Shown here piece after piece: positions 47,708 through 61,100 of a stretch of 64,000 bases of DNA (positions are counted from its first letter, which is position 1; each line of letters opens with the position of its first letter). The notes beneath the pieces were generated by a model, which saw nothing but the letters and a program-made list of their open reading frames with translations, was not told the DNA's origin and did no database searches. This DNA comes from Psettodes erumei (Eukaryota; Chordata; Actinopteri; Pleuronectiformes; Psettodidae), in NCBI GenBank assembly GCA_016785225.1, contig JAFBJZ010000911.1, positions 434,001-498,000 on the forward strand. The letters run 5' to 3'. The position numbers were made by a program, and so were the translations under genes.

Positions 47708-48422
47708 CGTAAAAAGACAATCTTGAGAGCACACATGTTTCCAGCTGACCTGCTAATGTCCGGGGTCCATCTTTCTTTCACAGACACACATGGTGGCTGC
47801 CTGTACATTCCTCCGCCTATCCCTGTGATATATATAGAGGAAATATCTCGCCTGATGATCTTCATCTGTAGCATGCTATCATGTTTAGTGTGTGCTGTGA
47901 CATCCAAGTGTTTCCCAAGGACCCGCGTGTGCGTGGGCGCTCACACTTGGCGTGTCCGTTGATGGACATCCGTGGCTTAAGCTAGCACAGCTGTAGACTA
48001 TAAGAATAAGCGAATAGGATCTACGTTGGGATGCTGTGATGGACTCATATCTTTTTATGGTGTTTTAACCACCGGCTTTTCCACACATGGAAGCCCCTTT
48101 TTGTCCCACCTCAATTCTCCCCAGTCACTATTCACCCAGGCCGGCCGCGGTCCCCTCCATTCATCAATGGAGAGCAGTCATTACGCAGCCAGAATCCACA
48201 AGTCAGTTCCCACAGGGCTCGTTCCAACGAAAGGAGTCTGGCCTGGTTCTAGAGGTCGACCTGGTCCCACGACAGACAAAAGAGAAGGGTTGGGACGGAC
48301 GCAGCGAGAGAGAGACGCGCACAGATTAAATAGGGGGAAAGAGTGGGAAAGGGCTGTAGCATTCCCAGAAACAGAGGGATATTGCCATTGAACTGCATCT
48401 GACTTCTACCGTGTCTGTGTGC

Positions 48423-48426
<4 letters not shown>

Positions 48427-48452
<26 letters not shown>
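48427..48452. repeat. (TG)n microsatellite
   Basis: TG run in the NHS-family intron; a shorter one lies at about 48778-48792. Confidence 0.85.
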
Positions 48453-48455
<3 letters not shown>

Positions 48456-51400
48456 TGCGCGAACATACATTCAGCAGCCATCTCTCACGCCTCGGTGCAG
48501 CCCTGGCGAGTGCGCAGAAGAGTGAAAGAGGGAGACATTACTGATGAATGCACTTGTTGTTTTTAAAGCTCTCTTGTGCATTTGTCCTTGTGTGTATGAT
48601 ATGCACACACAAAGACTCAAAGTGTTACTATGGGATGGTTCTCTGTCACATGTGAAGTCCTTACTCCAGCTGCTTCTACTCAGCGCTGTCCTCCGCTTAA
48701 AGTGAAATCTTTCAGAGACTGAATTGCTGTTGTTGGTGTGAGACAGAAAGTTCATGAGAAAATGGCTCAATTTAGAGTTGTGTGTGTGTGTGAGAGAGCC
48801 CTGGTTCAGCAGTGGTGTTAAGCCTGCAAACTACTGGTGAATACCAGATCACTCCGGGGTGTATACTCGTGCTTTCATCTATCATTTCATGCCAGCATTA
48901 GACAAATGCGGCTCAGTTGTTTTGCACATTTCATGGTTGGTGCGTGAGTGTATTTGATAGCCAGTTGTTACGTGGGGACGCTGAGCAAACGGTGGTCACG
49001 CTCCCTTACGTTTCTGAGCAAAAGGCCTCTGATTTCCTCACAGAAAGTGATGGAAGCGTGGAGAAGTGTTAGCAACCGATGCATCTCAACAAGGCATGCG
49101 CAAACACACACGCGGCCGCGCACCCGGAGAAGCCCGCGAGGCAGGACTCGCAGGTCGGCAGTTGCGGGTGCTGCGGGGTTATTCAGGGTTTAACCAGCGC
49201 GCAGGGAGCCGAGCAAGATCTAATACCTGCTGCGGGTGACCTCTGCCTGCTGGAGAATCCAGCGATGGGGTGGGACGACCCTCCGGCTCCTGAAATCTTT
49301 TCCTGTTTTGGGTGTTTTTTGTCTTGTTGCTCCCGTGCATTGATAAACGTTGACTTATGCACAGTTGGTAGACACACATCCACAGACACTTTTCTTGATT
49401 ATTTGCCATCTTTCAGGCTTATTTTACGTGAGGCTTATATTTGAATGTTTTTCATGTACTAAAATGTTAACTCTAAGATCAGAAAGTTCACGTAACACCA
49501 CATTTAGCAGCTGTTACATTTTCTCCAGTCATACCATACCGACATAGGGAATTTGTAGTGGACATGTGCGAGATGTAAGATTTTATTTCACATGTTTGAG
49601 TGCAGTCGAGGAGTTCAGCCTCGGGTCACGGTTCCAGATTTTTACATCACCATTGTTTCAGAGGAAAAGTATCACAAATAGCCAGATGCTGCGCTCTGAT
49701 TGTGTTTCCTCTGGGGAGCCAAACAAGAGCTGAAGTGACAGCAGAGCTGGGGTGAAATCTGTTGACAACAGATGAGTCTGCGGTAACGTGTGTGCGTCTG
49801 CCCACAGATGTGACATGACGCTTCAGCGTATTCCATTGTCGGCCACTCTCCCTTTTTGCCTCCCCCCCTCCTTCCTCTGTTTTAAAGCCTCATCCTCTCT
49901 CCCCTCCCCTCTCTCTCACTCCCCGTCCTATGGCGCTCTCCCTTTCTCTCTTCCTGTTGTTTCATATGGCTTCCAGACCTTTCCTCTCTCATCTCCGTCC
50001 ATCCCCTGCACTTTGATGTCGGCCCACATGCTGCCACGCCGACCACAGCGGAGACGAAAGGGGTCCCGCCCGCCCTTCATCTTTCCCTCGCTCCTCATCT
50101 CCTTTCAGATCTCCTTTTGTCCACACCTATACATCTCTATCTCGCTTTTGACACCTCCTCCATCTATGTATTTTTAATCATACTCTCATGCTTTGAATGA
50201 GTCAATTACGGTTTTAGCAGCGTGTTAAGATGCTCTGGTGACTGAACATCAATAACTCTCTGCATGTTCACTCAATCGATATCCCGCAACTACACACTCA
50301 CCCCAACCTGAAGTGTGCGAATAACCCAGCTGAGGTGCTACTGTTTCACACTAGCCTGATTTCCAAGTAAAATCTGAAAAATGTTTTGAGGAATGTGCGC
50401 TAAATTACAGAAATCTGCTTTAAGCCACGTTGTATGTGAAGGAGACTGCGGGGATGTTGTTGTTGTCTCTTGTTTTTCATTCATTACAGGGAAGCTTGTT
50501 TTCATTTGCATGGATGCGATGCAGCATTAGACTGAGCCTTGTGCCTTTTTTTTATTATCATTTGTCACAGTCTGATCCTCTTAAAGTATCATCGAAAAAT
50601 TAAAACTATTAAAATTTAAAACTTCTAAGCCTGAATATTCAAGTTTTTGAAACGATGGTACCGAACCTCCAACACAATAACAGCCAGCCGTGTGTGTTTT
50701 GCCACTTTCATACGAAACAAGATCTTGGGAAAAACCCATGTTAGTGGTTAGTATTAATGGATTTAGCGCAGGGCATCTGACCTTGGTATGTGGCCCCGTT
50801 CTTGAGCGTCCTACATTGCTAAGTTGATAACAAATATGCGTCGACATCATTGTAGAGTTGCAGCAGCGTGTGGCTTTGCATAGCATGTTGTGAAATCACG
50901 TAAAGAGACACAGCATGCACTTTTAATGGCAACAAAATATAGGATTTACATCCGTACAGTACACAGTGACATGCTGCGGCAGGTGGGGGCTCATCTCACA
51001 GGAACACACAGTCTATTGTCGTCCCCCATCTGCACTTTACGGCGCTCAAGGCCTGGAGACCCGCTGTGCACACACGCACATACATGACATACACGCATGT
51101 ACTCGGAGTCAGGAAAAATAAACAGGGATTTTCTTTCACATCTGTCGCTCGTTGCCACTGAAGGGAACGCACAGCAAACGCCCACGCGCGCAAATTCAGC
51201 AAGCGGCTCGTCCTGCAGAACATCCTCATGATTCCCATTAGAAGCGGTAGAGATGTAGTGGGCGTCTAACCCCAGCGAGCGAATGAAGTTGAATATTTGC
51301 ACTTGAAATCTGGCGAAGTTGAGGAGTGAGGCCGGGGTTTGGGCTATATTTGGACAGTTCCAGAGAAGCAGCTGTTCATTCAGCTCTTTTCAGGCATATT

Positions 51401-52866
51401 TTTAGTCTCGTAAACATCGGCGACATTAGACAATCAGAAGTTTCCTCCTCAGCTGACCAAACAAGCCGAGCGGCGAGAAAGTGTTCAAGGTTTCTGTCTT
51501 CGGCGCACCGACGCAAAGTTTAACATTTCGGGGAGAGTGGGGGATTTGTGTATTCTATCATGGGCTTTGTGAATCCCTCTAATATTGGTGGCTCGGCAGC
51601 TCTGTTAAAAAAACAAAACATCAACATGAATGTCTGAACTGTGCAGCACATGAAAAGTAGGTTAATTTAGCTGGGATTTGGGCGGATACATTTCCCCAGT
51701 TCTGTGATGGAAAAAGTCCCAGATTTCAGTCAGTGGGACATCTGTCTCAGCTATCAGCAGTGCTCGCAGAGACGGTGGTGGCGGGAGGCCGGGTATTGTT
51801 TCACTGTTGTGGGTGAGTTGTGTTTATTGTTGCCCCAGGGAGACGAAGTGGTTATTAAGGGCGGGAAACAACTGCCAGCGCTACGCGGCGCGGCTCGCGG
51901 GAGTCTGTATTCCCAGGCAGGGTCGGGTTGGCGTGCAAGAACGTCACCTTTAATAAAGAATAACGGCCAAACGTTCGCAAAGCTGGAAATCCATCGCGTA
52001 CCTGTTCCTGTGTCACAAAGCTTTACTTCCTGCACGCCGCCCTGCCCTGCGCGTTTGTGTCGGGCAGCGCAATCTGTTGTCCCACCGACGGTCAGAGTGT
52101 CTGTTGTCAACATGTTGACCTGGGTTCTTATATACTGTACACATACTCCACCCCCTCCCCCCGCTGCATAACTCCCATACGCTCATGCATGCATACTGTT
52201 TCCAGTATGTGGGCTGAGTTGATTCAGTTCTGTGCCACTCATCAAATTTATTTCTTGTTTTGATAACGCAGACGTGAGAGCGACGCCACAGAAAGGTGTG
52301 TGTGCAGGACGTTATGAGAAAAGAGAGGAATATGAATCACTGACGGAGCTCTTCTTTATCTTTTTGACTCGCATCCTTGGTGCATTTGGCCTCTAGACTG
52401 AAGGGATATTTTCACTGTATCCCTCTGCTCCCGTTCTCTGGTAACATTTCTAATCTCCCTGCGTGACGTATTGTTGAAGCTGCGCCCTGACTCAGTCCGG
52501 TTGAGAATGAAGAACCTGGACCTTCCAGATGCGACCACAACCAAAACACACTTCCCCGTTCCGTCTGACGGGCTTCGAAAATCTTTCTGAGCTGGATTTC
52601 ACCAAACCGCTCATTCATCAGAGCTGCCTGTGTCTCTACCTACTGTCGAGTCACTTAAGACCTCTGAGGCCTGAGAAGAAAAGGCTGATTGTCTCTCTGC
52701 TCCGTGTTGTTTCAGTGGAGTGTTCCTCTCCTTCCCTCGCTCTCTCCCTCTTTCTTTTGTCACGTCACTTCTGCCTTCTGTCAGGACTTCTTCTCCATTT
52801 TCATGATGATGCAACATCGCACAGGCATTGGCGTATATTACATTTAGTTTGGATAACTCTGTGTAA

Positions 52867-52994
52867 CACACACACACACACACTCAGGTTGTGTGTTTGG
52901 TTTGAACATCTCGGCCTGCAGCTGCACGCTTTGACACGGCATGAAGAACATCATGTTTCTTTCATGCAACAGACACACACACACACACACACAC
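52867..52994. repeat. Two (CA)n tracts
   Basis: CA runs at about 52867-52883 and 52972-52994, separated by unique sequence. Confidence 0.85.
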
Positions 52995-53152
52995 AGACTT
53001 AAAGTGGATTTATTTGCCAGGCTAAGTTTTTGTCATTAATTACTCAAATAGGCCATAATGTAGTGCTTTTGTCTCTCCTTCTCACGCCTGAAGCAGATTT
53101 TTGGCCTCTCATCTGTCTTATTCTGTCTCCCCAGAGCACAGCATGGTGTCTG

Positions 53153-53200
53153 TTGTGTGTGTGTGTGTGTGTGTGTGTGAGTGTGTGAGTGTGTGTCTCA
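53153..53200. repeat. (GT)n microsatellite with GA interruptions
   Basis: GT run broken by GA steps; another pure TG run follows at about 53464-53491. Confidence 0.85.
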
Positions 53201-54368
53201 GAAAATCTCTGTCACTGTGAAATATGACATACTCGGCACAGGAATCCCCATTCACTGCTGAATCTTCCTCTGTAGCAGCTCTAGTCGTCTGGCTCATCCA
53301 CAGAGACCTCATTGTGTGTATGTGTGCGCGTATGTGCGCGCAGTGAGTCTAACTTGTCCCCCCCCCCCGCATCAGTATTTCCTTTGATACACGCACCGCC
53401 ACGACTTGAGCGCGATATCCATGGCCTATTCCTGTCCGCGTCAGTTGCAGCGTTGTGTGATGGCTGTGTGTGTGTGTGTGTGTGTGTGTGTGAGTGTTTG
53501 TGTTTGGGCCTGGATCTGGTCCACCCACGCGCAGCCTCAGGGGTTGTATATGAGAGAAACAGGTGTGTGTGTCCTCTCATAACAACAATATGATGTTTCT
53601 CTCTCGCTCCCCATTCCCTTATTGCTTACTGACCTGTTTCCCACGTCTTATTTCTCTCACATTTCCCCCCGTTATTCCTCCCTTTTTCACGTGGCCTCTA
53701 TTTTATCTCCCGTTTTCTTTCCCTCCCTCTGTCTCCGTCATGTCCTTCTCATCCCCAGGTACCGCACATTGTCCTTTTTTTCACCCTCAACCCGATGAAC
53801 ATCTCAAAAATGCCCCGGACGGTCTCACTACAGCTCTATGACCTTTAACTCTCCTCCTCCGTACACTCCCCTCCTCTCGTAACAACGCCAGCAGAAAACA
53901 GCGCAGAAAAATTCAAACCACCTGTCGTTTAATCCGTGACAAGGGCTGCCTCGGCATCACGCTGAGCGCACATGTACAGAGACGCACAAAATGCAGTGCT
54001 GCAGCGGTAATAAGAGCGGTTTTTGTGGTTGCGATGCAGTCTATTAAACGTGATAGTTGCCTGGAAGTAAAGAAAACAGGTTCGAGGGCCAGAACGCACA
54101 CACACACGGTCAGTAAGTCAGTAGCATGTGAGATCATAATAAATGATTTTTCGTATACACTATTACAGTCATATGAAAACAATAGTCTCAATAGTCAATT
54201 TATAAGAGACTGTTTACTTGTCCCACCCTCTTTTGTGTGCACCAGTCAACTACTGAATTGTGTAAAGGTTCAACTGAGAGTTTAAACACACGTACACTCT
54301 CACTTTGTAATCCCACACATCTGTATGTCGGTGTTGTTCTACTCGTCCAGATGTTTTGTCCGGCTACG

Positions 54369-54391
54369 TGTGTGTGTGTGTGTGTGTGTGC
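54369..54391. repeat. (TG)n microsatellite
   Basis: TG dinucleotide run in the NHS-family intron; a similar one lies at about 55019-55042. Confidence 0.85.
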
Positions 54392-56015
54392 ATTCAAAAG
54401 AATAAAAGAGTGCGTTTATAGAGGCCCCTCTCATGCCACACAGTGAGGGGGGATTTTCAGAGTCACTGATGGGGATTACGAGGAATATTATTCCATACGG
54501 CTACAGAATGGTTAATCTGCCTAAACCCCGCCCGAGTTACGCGCACCCGCCCCCGCTCCTGCTCCTCTAATGGAGGAGAGGGCGACGCACGATGGGAAAG
54601 CGCCCGTGTGTTTGTCTGCACGTGTGCGTTACCCGTCGGTTCACAAGCAGAGAGGGCGTGGAGACTTGTGATTGTGGATCCCAGTAATTACAAGCTCTTC
54701 GCCTTTAACTTGGATGTTGACGTTTGAGCTTGTTCTGTAATGTAAAGTGAGTCATTTTAATCCGGTTGTATTGAGACGTTGTGTTGTGACTGCTGCTGGG
54801 ATTGTAAGCGCAGCAGAAACCCGTCTGAAACTGGACTCTTGTGGTCCGAAAGAAGCGCTGGTGTCGATGGAGTTGAAAGCGTTTGGATCTGAACAGTCGG
54901 ACCTTTCGGGTCACAAACCTGTGTGTGCTCTCGAGGCTGCTGCCAGCTCGTGTCCTGCTGTATTGACTCAGCTGTGTTTTTGACCCTCCTCTTGCTCTGT
55001 GTGGGAGCGAGACTCAGCGTGTGTGTGTGTGTGTGTGTGTGTGAGGCGGGTTATTACCATTAGAGCTGGTTGATTAGGTGTGCTCCCCAGCCCCAGGTGT
55101 TTTTATCACAAAAGCGTTTGAGCTGCGGTGACGCAGGTTCAGCGAGGCTTCTTGAGTCTGGGAACCGCTCACCCACGGGAACTCTGATTCGCTCGCATTT
55201 ATAATAGCACAATTTTCAACTGAAGAGAATTTGATGTCAGTGTTGAGGCGTCTGTAAATGATGGCTCTCATAATTTGAAAAGATCAGGTTGAAAAAACTG
55301 AGCTTTAGTATGAAGAAATAAACGTTATCGAGGACTGCACCTATTTTTAAATTATTCACTCATCTGCTGATTATTTTTTGATCAGCTGATGAATTGTTTG
55401 GGTAAAATACCTGATGTCTTCAAACAGGTTGTTGTGTGATTAATAGACTGAATCTTTCAGTTGACTCTGGTACTGTATATGTTAGTGGTGTCACATGTCT
55501 GATATACAGACTTATTTCCGTACACCTTGTGGACTTACTGATGTCATGTTTCGTGATAACCTCTACTACTCTTTTTGTCCGTGTCACTGATGATCACACT
55601 GGAAGCCGTCTTGTGACACCGCTGTATCAAGTAGCTGCTATTGTCCAGCCGTCAGTGATGTCACCCGTCCTAACGTCATCAGGCAGCGTCAGTCCTGTTG
55701 GATTTACGGCCGCTTGCGAAGGATCCGGTTCCTGCCTCGGGGCGGTTGTGTTTCAGGTTGCGCTGTAATTGCGCGGAATTGTGGTTTTTAGGGTGTAACG
55801 TTAGCTACTCCCCGCTTGTTTTGCTTCACTCGATCGGAGCCGTGGTTGCATAAGATGGGAAATCTTTTTTTTAATTGTGTGTGATCGGATGTAGAAAGTA
55901 TGAAGAGCGAAGTCAGTCAGTTAATTGATTTGCTGATCGTCATTAAATCAGTCAGGCAACAACAGTTTCAGTCAGTTTAGCTTGACTGGGAGAGGGTTTA
56001 CTGCTTTTCAGTGTG

Positions 56016-56058
56016 TACACACACGCACACATGCACGCACACACACAGACACACACAA
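56016..56058. repeat. Imperfect (CA)n tract
   Basis: CA-rich run interrupted by GC and TG steps. Confidence 0.8.
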
Positions 56059-57468
56059 GAACATTCCTCCGTTTGATCCGTTAACCTCAGTGAGGCCCAC
56101 AGCAGCTAACAAGGAAGCACCACATAAAAGAAAAAGCCGCCCCCCTTTCAATTAAGCACCCTCGACTCCAACAGTGTGCCCCTACTGTCTGCTCGGATCG
56201 AGATTAATTCACCCCATCAGCTGCGTCTCTGACTGTCAGAGCCCCCACCCTCCCACCCTCCCGGCCCTCATGGGACTGTTTGAAAAACTTGGTCTTGGGG
56301 CCCAAAGGTCCTGGAAGAAGATGGGGTGTAGAGGCAGGTCAATAAGCCCGGTGAGGGCTCTCGGCTTTGGGGTAGCAGAGGTCCTCTGGGCCCGTGAGGA
56401 CCCTGGAGGTCTGGATATGAGACTGAAAGTCTTTGTTGTGGGAAGACAGAGGCAGTGATGAGTAGTCTGGATGGAAATGTCAGATCCCCAAGGGCGGGGA
56501 GGGAAAGAGAAATCCATCAAGTTTTCTCTTTTATCAATCATTTATGAATGAGTCTGGTCTTTGTGCCGAATCCAGCGATCCTTTTGCCCGTTTTGCCATT
56601 TTGTCTTTTGCTTTATCTCTTCTCTCAGGCTTTCTGTCTTCTTTTCCCCTTCTGTAAACGGTAAAGTTCATCTGCATCTGGATCCAGATCCAGAACTTAT
56701 AGTGTCCACTGTAATGGTATGATATATGAAATCCCATTGTAGTTCAGCCACGATGGAGGTTTGTGCTCCCTTTGTTGTGCTTTCTAGTTCTTTACAACTG
56801 CTAAATTTCAAATGCAGGAAGCTAAACCTGATTAGGATTGATAAGGGATAAGGATCTGATAAGCGGATTCGATACTGGATTAATAAATCATGCGGGAAGT
56901 GTCCATCAAATACCAGGAAATCTTAATCGTAAAACACCGTTGCAGCAGGTGACTCAGGAGGTTTTAAGATAAAAGCCGAGCCGTCATGGTGCCTGGTATC
57001 CTTTAAATATGTATCAGCTCAGGAAAAAAAGGGTCCAGCAACAGTCAGAGAAAGAGCCACAAGTCATAGTTCTGGCTGTATCAGCAATGTTCACGTTAAT
57101 GTTGCGCTAACGTTAAATTTCGGACCCGGCACATTTCATTGTCATGTTCTCCTCCTCGCCTTCTGTTCATTTTTCATTTTCCCTTCGTCCAAAACCTCAG
57201 TCCAACTGTGGTATTTAGCTCACTGCACATCTCCTCCGCCCCCTTCCCTCTCTCGCTTCTTCCTCCCCTTGTTTATTTCCTCCTTCACTCCACCCCCCCC
57301 TCTCTTTTATTGTGTCTGTTTTAAAAGTAGTTTTGGGCCCAATCTGTGGGCCATTGAGGCTGAGCAGTCAGACATGGCTGCACACAGCAGAGGTAGGAAA
57401 ACGGAGGCTAATTCCTCCTGGCAGAGCAGCGCAGTTACTCTTAAAATCTACCATGTGAACGTACATGC

Positions 57469-57482
57469 ACGCACACACACAC

Positions 57483-57523
<41 letters not shown>
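57469..57523. repeat. (CA)n microsatellite
   Basis: About 27 CA units with a single CG interruption near 57487. Confidence 0.9.
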
Positions 57524-57524
<1 letters not shown>

Positions 57525-58120
57525 CTTCTTGGCCAGACTGGAGCCCTCCCAGCACGCTGAGCATTGTGCGACTCAGCGGCTCGGTGAAGGAGCAGGAGGT
57601 GTTGAGGTGGTGGAGCTGAGGCGGTGAGAGAGGATAAAAAACAAGAATAGACGTGTGAGAGACGGCTGGATAGAACAGAAGAAAGACAAGCAGCAAAAAA
57701 AAAAAAAAAAGAGAGAGAAGTTTAACGCCACGTGACGGTGGGTCACGTCCGAGCAGAGGAAGCCGTTACGACACTTTGTTATATTTATCCATGTTTAGAT
57801 CACAGAGCATTATTTTGAAGAGTTGGCAAAACTCAAAGACTGGTTGGATGTCACGCACTGTGGCTTTGTTCTGTTTCAGCCAGTCACACTTTGTGAAATG
57901 AATGTTGGATGCGATGTGATTGATGCCGAGACTTTTTGACCTCACTGTTTGCACAAAGTTGTAATTTTGAGGTCGAGTTTTTGATTTACTGTGTCGGGAA
58001 AACACCAGTACATCATTTTCTCCGCCCACCTCCACCCGTGTTGTTCCTGCAGTATGCTTAAAATGGTTTAAAGTAATATATTCATGGATATGCAATTTGA
58101 AAATTCAGTTTGTGGGTGAA

Positions 58121-58150
58121 GGGGGTGGGGGTGGTGGGGGTGGCGTGGGG
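58121..58150 (+). other. Potential G-quadruplex sequence
   Basis: Four runs of four or five G separated by loops of 1-6 bases, on the coding strand of the NHS-family intron. A second G-rich tract with seven or more GGG/GGGG runs lies at about 58504-58540. Confidence 0.55.
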
Positions 58151-61100
58151 TGAAGAAATTCAGAGATGACTCAGGAGACAGAAAAGTGAATAGGTCAGGA
58201 GGGGAGGGGCCAGGATGAAGGGAAGAGAGGGGAGAAAGGAAAGGGGGAGTTTATGGTAAACAGCCACTAACAACATAACTGGGTGTCCTAATTGGGCAGG
58301 GAGGTGTGTGTGTATGTGTGTGTGTGAAAACAGCTGCCCGCCACCGTGTGGCTCCTTAAGGCTGGGGGCACCAGGTCGGAGGGAGCTCCCTGAACCAGCT
58401 AAGCTGTCTAAACACACGACGCAGACACAGACACGCACACGCCCTCGCGTCTCCTCACCATATGGGAGTCCAATCCGGCCTTTTCATGTGGTTGCTGTGG
58501 GCTGGGGACGGGATGGGAGGGGTGGGGAGGGGAGGGGAGGCGGCTTCAGGAGCAGGGAGGTGACACACGAGGTCTGAGCAGTTCTCCTGCAGCCTCCTCC
58601 TTTGCCTGGTCCCTTTGTTTCTGCCCGGGACTCAGAAGTCGGGGTTCACTTCATTTCTTTCTTTCAGGGATTGGAAGCAACACGTTGGTTTGCGGTTTGG
58701 GTTGGACCCCGATAGTTTCCAGTTCTCTGCATAAGTTTTGGGCGGAGTGCTTTGGGTGTAGTTTACCGAGTTCTGCCACATGTGCGGTTAGGCAATTAAA
58801 GGTTGCACCCCGATACTTTCTCGCAGGCGTATCGGCGCACTCACACACATCACTGATGTAATACAGTTGGGCAGTTGTTAGCTGGGATTCATCTTGTAAC
58901 TTGTAAACATGCTCATGAATTCATCCTTAAAGGGAACACAGCGCGAGAAAAGTGGCTTTTCGCAAATGGCAAACCCCGACTCACTCGCTGCCCTCTGAGT
59001 TGTGTCGAACTACATCCCCCCCACCCACCCCGCTCCTCATCGCCTGCTCTCACACAGAAGCCCATTGTGCGAGCTCGCGTCTACCAGCCGCTCGCAGCGC
59101 GGCCCAGCCGGCTTGAAACGTAGTAACACCATAAGTACACACAGACACACACACACATCCTCACGTGCACCACCTTGCTCTCTGCGACTGGGTTTCCCCC
59201 CTCCGGGTCACACTGTCAATGGATCCTGGTCGCGTTTCCATTCACCCGGCGTTCGATTTCCAAGCTTTCGCCTTCCCCCTGTCTCGCGCGCGCACCTGGC
59301 ACGCCGAGCACGCCGAGCACGCCTGCGCGCGTTCACCTTGATATGAAGGATCACGTCTGCTTCCTGTGCCGGGATCAAATCCTCCCCCTCAGGCCTGTTT
59401 GTGTGTTTGTCTCCGGATCCCATGTCACCTTCTGGCAAATCTGGCAGCTGCTCTCGTTTCAGTTTGAGTTTGCTCTTCCTCCGTCTTCTTGAATTCACTT
59501 GTCTTTTTTTTTAGTTACAGCTATCCACCCTATTGATGATGATAATAGTAATAATAATCATAAGTAAAGAGCAACATAATGTAGTCGGCATCAATAAACA
59601 CAGTCACCAGTCTCGGCGTCTTTGGCAGCTCCTCTAATTATTTTATTGCACAGTGTAGAGGCCTTGCCAACATGGAGCTGATTAGCAGCAATAAATCACA
59701 GAGGAGTGAGACTGGCAGGGTTTTACATCCCTCCTGTGTGACCAATTGTTCCGTGGTGCCGAACAGGAAGAGCGCACCGCTCCTCCAGCACGGCTTAGGT
59801 AAAGCTTACAAAGTCAGGCTAATAAATTAAAGCCTGATGGAATAACGACTCCCAGAATTTCCCCTCCATCCTGAGGAAAGCGACAGGCAAAAACAAATCC
59901 GTGAGGGGCTGATCGGGAGCGGCGGGTCTGAGAGAGCGACAGCCCCTGTGCAACAGGAAGCGATGGAGTTGTTTACTCTGTGTTTACTCAAAAGGCCGAA
60001 TGAGAGCATCGAATTCACGTTGCTGCTCGTAGCCTGATACTCTTGATGCTGTTGGGTTGCTCATGCTGCTTGGCGCCTTTTCAGTGGTAATAAACAGGCA
60101 GCGTGGGAAATGAAATGCAGCAACACAAGACATTTGGACGAGGGCTAAACCCCTGAGGGAGGACACAGTGTGGTCAGTGTGCCCTGCCGCTGTGCCGTGG
60201 TGACATTTACTGATAGCGCTCTCTCGCTGTCTTTTATTTTTTTCCCCTCTCTGCTGCAGCCCTCCTCTGATGCTGTCCAGACACACATGCAGCGCGTTTG
60301 CGCGCACGCCCTCCCGAGCCTCTGGGTTCGCCTCAGAACCGGTGTCAGAATCGGGCGGTGCTTGTTTTCTCTGAGTTCTGGCTCCACTGGCTCCTCTCGT
60401 GCCGCCAGTGAGTGTGAATTCGCTATCAAGTGGCGCGCGAGTGTGAGAAAATGTTGGGTCGCACACCAACGCACGCCCTCGGTGTGAAGGGAGGAGATGC
60501 GAGGCGGCCCGTGTGGCGCGTTCAGGCCGGCGTGTCGACCGCGGCGCCGCAGATTCACTCCGTGCGAGCATGTGCGAGTGTTTGCATGCTTGCGTGCGCT
60601 CTCGTTCGTATTCAAAACACATCCCTCACAGCCGCCGGCCTATTCTGAGCTCCTGTAGGCCTTGAGGTTTCTTGTGTTGTTTACTCTTTGGCTCCATTCT
60701 TTTTAATCTTGCTGTCGCCTCTTCTCGTCCTCCGCTGGCTTCATGTTAATGTTTTGTTTTTTTGGTTGAGTGCATGTGCAGGGACTTTTTAGGCGGGGAG
60801 GGGGGAGTAAAGATGCGTGGGAAATGAAGAGAGGAAGGAGGAGAGGAAATGCACGGAGGATGAAGAAGAGGAGGAAATCCTCACTTTGTGGAATTGGGTG
60901 TTTTTTGGGAAACGCAGCGGTTCGGCTGCGGCGGCCTTTCTCTGTTTTTTCACACGTACCGGATCGTCCACACGTCCGCTGCGGCAGATGGAAAAGAAAG
61001 TTGAGACGAGTGATGCATTCAGAGGTGAACGGAGCCGGAAATGGAGCAGGAAAGGAAGAGAGGGGAAGTAAAAGGAAGCTTAGTAGAAGTTAAAACAAGT

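Noticed and set aside
59984..60622. 212-codon minus-strand frame in GC-rich DNA
   Set aside because: Low stop density is explained by GC content; no recognisable domain, conserved motif or matched splice sites. Only conservation or transcripts would revive it.
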